From Microbacterium cremeum (GTDB taxonomy: Bacteria; Actinomycetota; Actinomycetes; Actinomycetales; Microbacteriaceae), in assembly GCF_015277855.1 (NCBI RefSeq), contig NZ_CP063812.1, forward strand, positions 310,001 through 374,000: a stretch of 64,000 nt of DNA, given 5' to 3'. This document shows positions 60,764-64,000 of the stretch, piece after piece. Within the stretch, counting starts at the first letter, position 1, and the number at the start of each line of letters is the position of its first letter. Below the pieces are notes generated by a model, which was given only the letters and a program-made list of their open reading frames with translations, was not told the DNA's origin and did no database searches. A program made the translations under genes and the position numbers.

Positions 60764-61672
60764 ATGACCGCACTCCACGACGCTCCGGCCATCACTCCGC
60801 CCGACGAGGATCTCCGTACGCTCCGCCGAGGCCGGCGAAGCCCGCGCGACTCCGCTCGCTCGGTGTTCAAGCACATCGGCCTGATCATCCTGTCGATCGT
60901 GATGGTCTATCCGCTGATCTGGCTCGTCGTCTCCTCGCTCAAGCCCAACGACGAGATCTTCACCGACCTGAGCATCTTCAGCGGGAATCTCACCCTCGAC
61001 AACTACGTCTACGGGTGGACATCGCAGCAGTTGCCGTTCAGTGTCTTCCTCGGCAACTCGACGCTCCTCGTCATCGGTGCCATCATCGGCAACCTGGTGT
61101 CGTGCTCGCTGGCCGCATACGCGTTCGCAAGACTGCGGTTCTGGGGACGCAACGCCTACTTCGCGATCATGCTCGGCACGATCATGCTGCCCTTCCACGT
61201 CGTGCTGGTGCCGCAGTTCGTCATCTTCCGCGAGCTCGGCTGGCTCGAGACCTTCCTGCCGCTGATCGTTCCGAAGTTCCTCGCGCTGGACGCGTTCTTC
61301 ATCTTCCTGATGGTCCAGTTCATCCGCGGCCTTCCGAAGGAGATCTTCGAAGCGGCGCGCATCGACGGCGCCGGTCATGCCCGGATCTTCGGGCAGGTCA
61401 CGCTTCCGCTCATGGTGCCCGCGCTGGCGACCACGGCCATCTTCACGTTCATTTGGACGTGGGGCGACTTCTTCGGCCCGCTGATCTACCTACGCACGCG
61501 CGAGAACTTCCCCGTGTCGGTCGCCCTCAAGGGCTTCGTGGACGCGCAGTCCTCGTCGAACTACGGAGCGATGTTCGCGATGTCGGTGGTGTCGCTCATC
61601 CCGCTCTTCCTCGCCTTCTTGCTGGGTCAGCGCTACCTGGTCAAGGGCATCGCCACGACGGGCATCAAGTGA
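60764..61672 (+). CDS. Sugar ABC transporter permease (MalG type)
   Basis: The 302-residue permease has six helices and the EAA motif FEAARIDGAGHARIFGQVTLPLMVPAL near residues 192-218. A basic cytoplasmic N-terminus (LRRGRRSPRDSAR) precedes helix 1. It lies 45 bases after the first permease and overlaps the oxidoreductase start by 4 bases. Confidence 0.95.
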   Translation: MTALHDAPAITPPDEDLRTLRRGRRSPRDSARSVFKHIGLIILSIVMVYPLIWLVVSSLKPNDEIFTDLSIFSGNLTLDNYVYGWTSQQLPFSVFLGNSTLLVIGAIIGNLVSCSLAAYAFARLRFWGRNAYFAIMLGTIMLPFHVVLVPQFVIFRELGWLETFLPLIVPKFLALDAFFIFLMVQFIRGLPKEIFEAARIDGAGHARIFGQVTLPLMVPALATTAIFTFIWTWGDFFGPLIYLRTRENFPVSVALKGFVDAQSSSNYGAMFAMSVVSLIPLFLAFLLGQRYLVKGIATTGIK

Positions 61673-63048
61673 GCGCCGCCGCCGCGGATCGCCGCATCCG
61701 CTACGCGATCGTCGGCACCGGCAGCCGCGCGCAGATGTACGTCGACGCCATCGCCGGTCCCCACGCCGATCTCGCGGAGCTGGTGGCGTGGACCGACACG
61801 AACGCGGGCCGGATCGGCTGGCACGAGCGCAGGCTCACGACAGCCGGCATCCCGTCGCCCACGCGGTTCGCGCCGGACGGGCTGGGCGCCGCCGTCGCCG
61901 AGCACCGGATCGACCGCGTCATCGTCACCTCACCCGACTGGACGCACGCGGACCACGTGGTGGCGGCGCTCGAGGCCGGCGCCGACGTCATCGTCGAGAA
62001 GCCGCTCACCACCACCGAGGACGACGTGCGCCGGATCGCGGACGCCGTGGACCGCACCGGGCGCTCGGTCACGGTGACGTTCAACTACCGCTATGCACCC
62101 CGCAACGCGTCGCTGAAGGACGTGATCCACGCGGGCGAGATCGGCGAGGTCACCTCGGTCCACTTCGAATGGGTGCTCGACACGTCGCACGGGGCGGACT
62201 ACTTCCGCCGGTGGCATCGCGACAAGGCGAGCTCGGGAGGCCTACTGATCCACAAGGCCTCGCACCATTTCGATCTCGTCAACTGGTGGCTCGACGACGT
62301 GCCGGCCCGCGTGTTCGCCAGTGGCGGGCTGCGGTTCTACGGCGCCGAGAACGCCCGCAGGCGCGGCATGGGGTCGCGGCCGCGCAGGGGCACGGAGGAC
62401 TCGCCGCTGCGGGATGCATTCAGCCTCGACCTGCGCGAGGACCCGGTCCTGCGCGAGCTCTACTTCGAGCAGGAGTCGCACGACGGCTATCTTCGCGACC
62501 GCGACGTCTTCGATCCCGGCATCTCGATCGAAGACAACCTCTCGCTCGTCGTGGACTTCGCTCGAGGCGCCTCGATGTCGTACTCGCTCAACGCCCATGC
62601 GCCGTGGGAGGGATACACCGTCGCGGTCAACGGCACTCTCGGGCGTGCGGAACTCACGGTGGTCGAGCGAGGGGCCGTGCTGCTGGGCGACAGCGGGCGG
62701 CCCGTCGTCGACCCGAGCGCCCGCCCCGGCGACGTCGAGCACGAGGACGGCCGGCCGGTGTCGGAGCGCCTCGTCGTCCAGCGGCACTTCGGCGCCGCGC
62801 GCGGGGTTCCGATTCCCCAGGAGGACGGCGGTCACGGCGGTGGCGATGCCCGGCTGCTGTCCGAACTGTTCCGAGGATCCGGCGACGACCGGCTCGGCCG
62901 CGCCGCGACGTGGCTCGACGGCGTCTGCTCGGTGGCCGTCGGGCTCGCCGGGAACCGATCCCTCGAGTCGGGCCAGGCGGTCGCGATCGACGACCTGGGC
63001 CTGGGCGCGGCGTCGAGGGCGTTCGCGGCCGGCATCCGCCAGCGCTGA
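61669..63048 (+). CDS. Gfo/Idh/MocA-family oxidoreductase
   Basis: The 459-residue protein starts at GTG 61669 in a GTGA overlap. The N-terminal Rossmann domain has YAIVGTGSRAQMYVDAI, and EKPLTTTEDD is the cofactor/catalytic-Lys motif (about 105-114). The C-terminal alpha/beta domain includes SSGGLLIHKASHHFDLVNWWLDDVP with the conserved histidines. Such enzymes oxidise or epimerise sugars, including keto-intermediates for redox-type glycoside cleavage. It may act on the sugar released by the GH5 and (alpha/alpha)6 enzymes (inference). Confidence 0.9.
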   Translation: MSAAAADRRIRYAIVGTGSRAQMYVDAIAGPHADLAELVAWTDTNAGRIGWHERRLTTAGIPSPTRFAPDGLGAAVAEHRIDRVIVTSPDWTHADHVVAALEAGADVIVEKPLTTTEDDVRRIADAVDRTGRSVTVTFNYRYAPRNASLKDVIHAGEIGEVTSVHFEWVLDTSHGADYFRRWHRDKASSGGLLIHKASHHFDLVNWWLDDVPARVFASGGLRFYGAENARRRGMGSRPRRGTEDSPLRDAFSLDLREDPVLRELYFEQESHDGYLRDRDVFDPGISIEDNLSLVVDFARGASMSYSLNAHAPWEGYTVAVNGTLGRAELTVVERGAVLLGDSGRPVVDPSARPGDVEHEDGRPVSERLVVQRHFGAARGVPIPQEDGGHGGGDARLLSELFRGSGDDRLGRAATWLDGVCSVAVGLAGNRSLESGQAVAIDDLGLGAASRAFAAGIRQR

Positions 63049-63066
63049 TGCCGCTGCGGCGGCGCG

Positions 63067-63213
63067 TCAGGCCGGCGGGTTGTCGGGGTCGAGGGTCTGG
63101 AGGGTGTCCTCCTCGACGGGATTGTCGGCCTCCAGCTGCTCCTCGGTCGTCGCGTCGCCGCCTGTCGGGTTGTCGTCTTCGGGGGTTCCGTCCTCGCTTC
63201 GCCGTTCGTCCAT
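63067..63213 (-). CDS. 48-residue acidic small protein
   Basis: The short gene encodes a very acidic, probably disordered peptide: MDERRSEDGTPEDDN at the start, TTEEQLEADNPVEEDTL in the middle, and TLDPDNPPA at the end. A leaderless signature (TACCGT 6 bases before the ATG) matches that of larger genes here, which supports it as real. I recall similar tails in small actinobacterial proteins but know no function. Confidence 0.65.
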   Translation of the reverse strand: MDERRSEDGTPEDDNPTGGDATTEEQLEADNPVEEDTLQTLDPDNPPA

Positions 63214-63219
63214 GGGTTC

Positions 63220-63225
63220 ACGGTA
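63220..63225 (-). promoter_or_regulatory. Leaderless -10 element of the small acidic protein
   Basis: On the minus strand TACCGT is 6 bases before the ATG at 63213. Confidence 0.5.
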
Positions 63226-63367
63226 GCCCCGGCGGCGGTGTCGTGGGTGAGCGCGAGGCTCCTCTTGACTCTCCGGCGCGACGGTGTCACTGTAGAGCGG
63301 TCTACATCCGTGCGGACGGCGATCTGCTCCGCCGTCCCGTCCGCCTGCCGTGCCTCCCCCTCGCCAC

Positions 63368-63373
63368 TACCCT
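63368..63373 (+). promoter_or_regulatory. Leaderless -10 element of the terminal LacI gene
   Basis: TACCCT is 6 bases before the ATG at 63380. Confidence 0.5.
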
Positions 63374-63379
63374 CATGTC

Positions 63380-64000
63380 ATGACTGACCAGCGACCGCGT
63401 GCCGCCACCATCGAAGACGTCGCGCAAGCCGCGGGCGTCTCGCGGGCCGCGGTGTCGAAGGTGCTGCGCAACGCGTACGGCGTGAGCGACGCGATGCGCG
63501 AGCGGGTCACCGCCGCGATGACCGAGCTCAACTACCGTCCGCGGATCGCGGCGCGGGCGATGCGGGGCCGCACCTACACGATCGGCATCGAGCTGCCCGG
63601 ACTGTCGAACCAGTTCTTCACGCGCATCGTGCAGGGCGCGAGCGCCGCACTCGAAGGCACGCCGTACCAGTTGATCATCGCGCCCGCAGAGGCCGGGTCG
63701 CGCAGGGGGTACCGGGCGCTGGAGGCCCTGGTCGACCGGCAGGTCGACGGAGTCATCGCGGTGTCGCCGCGCGTCGACGAGACCGCGCTCGAGCGGATCG
63801 CCGCGTCGGTGCCCGTCGTGATGTTCGGACGCCACGACACGTCCGACCGCTACGACGTCGTGGCCGGCGACGACGCCGCGGGTGCGCGCGCCGCGATGCG
63901 CCACCTCCTTGAACTCGGGCACACCCGCATCGCGCATCTCACCCTCGGCGAGTCGCGCGAAGACGACCCGTTCCCGCACGGCGTGCGGCTGCGGGAGTAC
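63380..64000 (+). CDS. LacI-family transcriptional regulator, truncated by the window end
   Basis: The frame is open to the last base and gives 207 residues. The N-terminus has the helix-turn-helix (ATIEDVAQAAGVSRAAVSKVLRNAYGVSDAMRERV), followed by the start of the LacI sensor domain (YTIGIELPGLSNQFFTRIVQGASAALEG, VDGVIAVSPRVDETALERIAASVPVVMFGR). The rest lies beyond the window. Its target is unknown and it may control genes downstream. Confidence 0.9.
   Translation, partial: MTDQRPRAATIEDVAQAAGVSRAAVSKVLRNAYGVSDAMRERVTAAMTELNYRPRIAARAMRGRTYTIGIELPGLSNQFFTRIVQGASAALEGTPYQLIIAPAEAGSRRGYRALEALVDRQVDGVIAVSPRVDETALERIAASVPVVMFGRHDTSDRYDVVAGDDAAGARAAMRHLLELGHTRIAHLTLGESREDDPFPHGVRLREY

Overview
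The window is high-GC actinobacterial DNA (about 70% G+C judged by eye), most likely a member of the Microbacteriaceae close to Microbacterium. Reasons: the codon bias, many leaderless promoters of the form TANNNT-N6-8-ATG/GTG, the over-used word GGATGC/GCATCC, an F420 biosynthesis gene, the DDAH plus ornithine aminotransferase pair, and several ABC/glycosidase clusters with LacI regulators. I saw no rRNA, tRNA, CRISPR array, transposase or prophage gene. It reads as chromosomal catabolic DNA carrying many small palindromic (REP-like) repeats.

Layout. 1-2465: branched-chain/acyl-CoA genes (mmsB, enoyl-CoA hydratase) and a MarR regulator. 2525-6216: etfB-etfA followed two bases later by a membrane cytochrome b with a long repeat-bearing N-terminus. 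6318-9112: DesK-type kinase, LuxR-type regulator and a membrane-anchored DUF4097-like beta protein in one overlapping operon. 9118-13066: pentapeptide protein, F420 ligase CofE, GNAT acetyltransferase, secreted SGNH hydrolase and thioesterase-like protein. 13186-16978: uncharacterised membrane proteins, including three overlapping minus-strand genes whose last stop lies inside a convergent polytopic membrane gene. 17074-20883: PutA.

20899-29865: an arabinoside-utilisation region with a LacI regulator, ABC importer, GH51 arabinofuranosidase, a second LacI gene and a secreted CE1-like esterase with a C-terminal FIMAH-like domain. ACNACGTTGT-type palindromes lie at both the importer and the esterase promoters. 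29865-33325: PIG-L deacetylase, DUF4386 protein, a membrane protein/XRE pair with a mirror-image operator, and a quinone-reductase-like protein. 33634-35790: ddaH and rocD.

35859-47351: a polyol locus, best explained as tetritol (erythritol/threitol) use: two zinc-type dehydrogenases, DUF2291 protein, ribose-type ABC importer, DhaKL-type kinase, RpiB-like and TIM-like isomerases, DeoR regulator and ribokinase-like kinase. 47397-49791: FCD-GntR regulator with a TGGT-N3-ACCA site, and a membrane sulfite-oxidase-like molybdoprotein. 49929-53575: the known ATP-grasp / alpha-E / transglutaminase cassette, its gene junctions disrupted by small duplications and repeats. 53630-53853: a five-copy, exact 33-bp tandem array ending in an inverted copy.

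53878-63048: a glycan-utilisation regulon (LacI, leaderless cytosolic GH5, SBP, (alpha/alpha)6 glycosidase, two permeases, Gfo/Idh/MocA oxidoreductase) linked by four copies of GAAASCGNTTTC placed at the promoters. The end holds a 48-codon acidic protein gene and a LacI gene cut by the window edge.

The least explained elements are the 13.8-17.0 kb membrane cluster, the etf-cytochrome b linkage with its in-frame palindromes, and the 33-bp array with its inverted copy.
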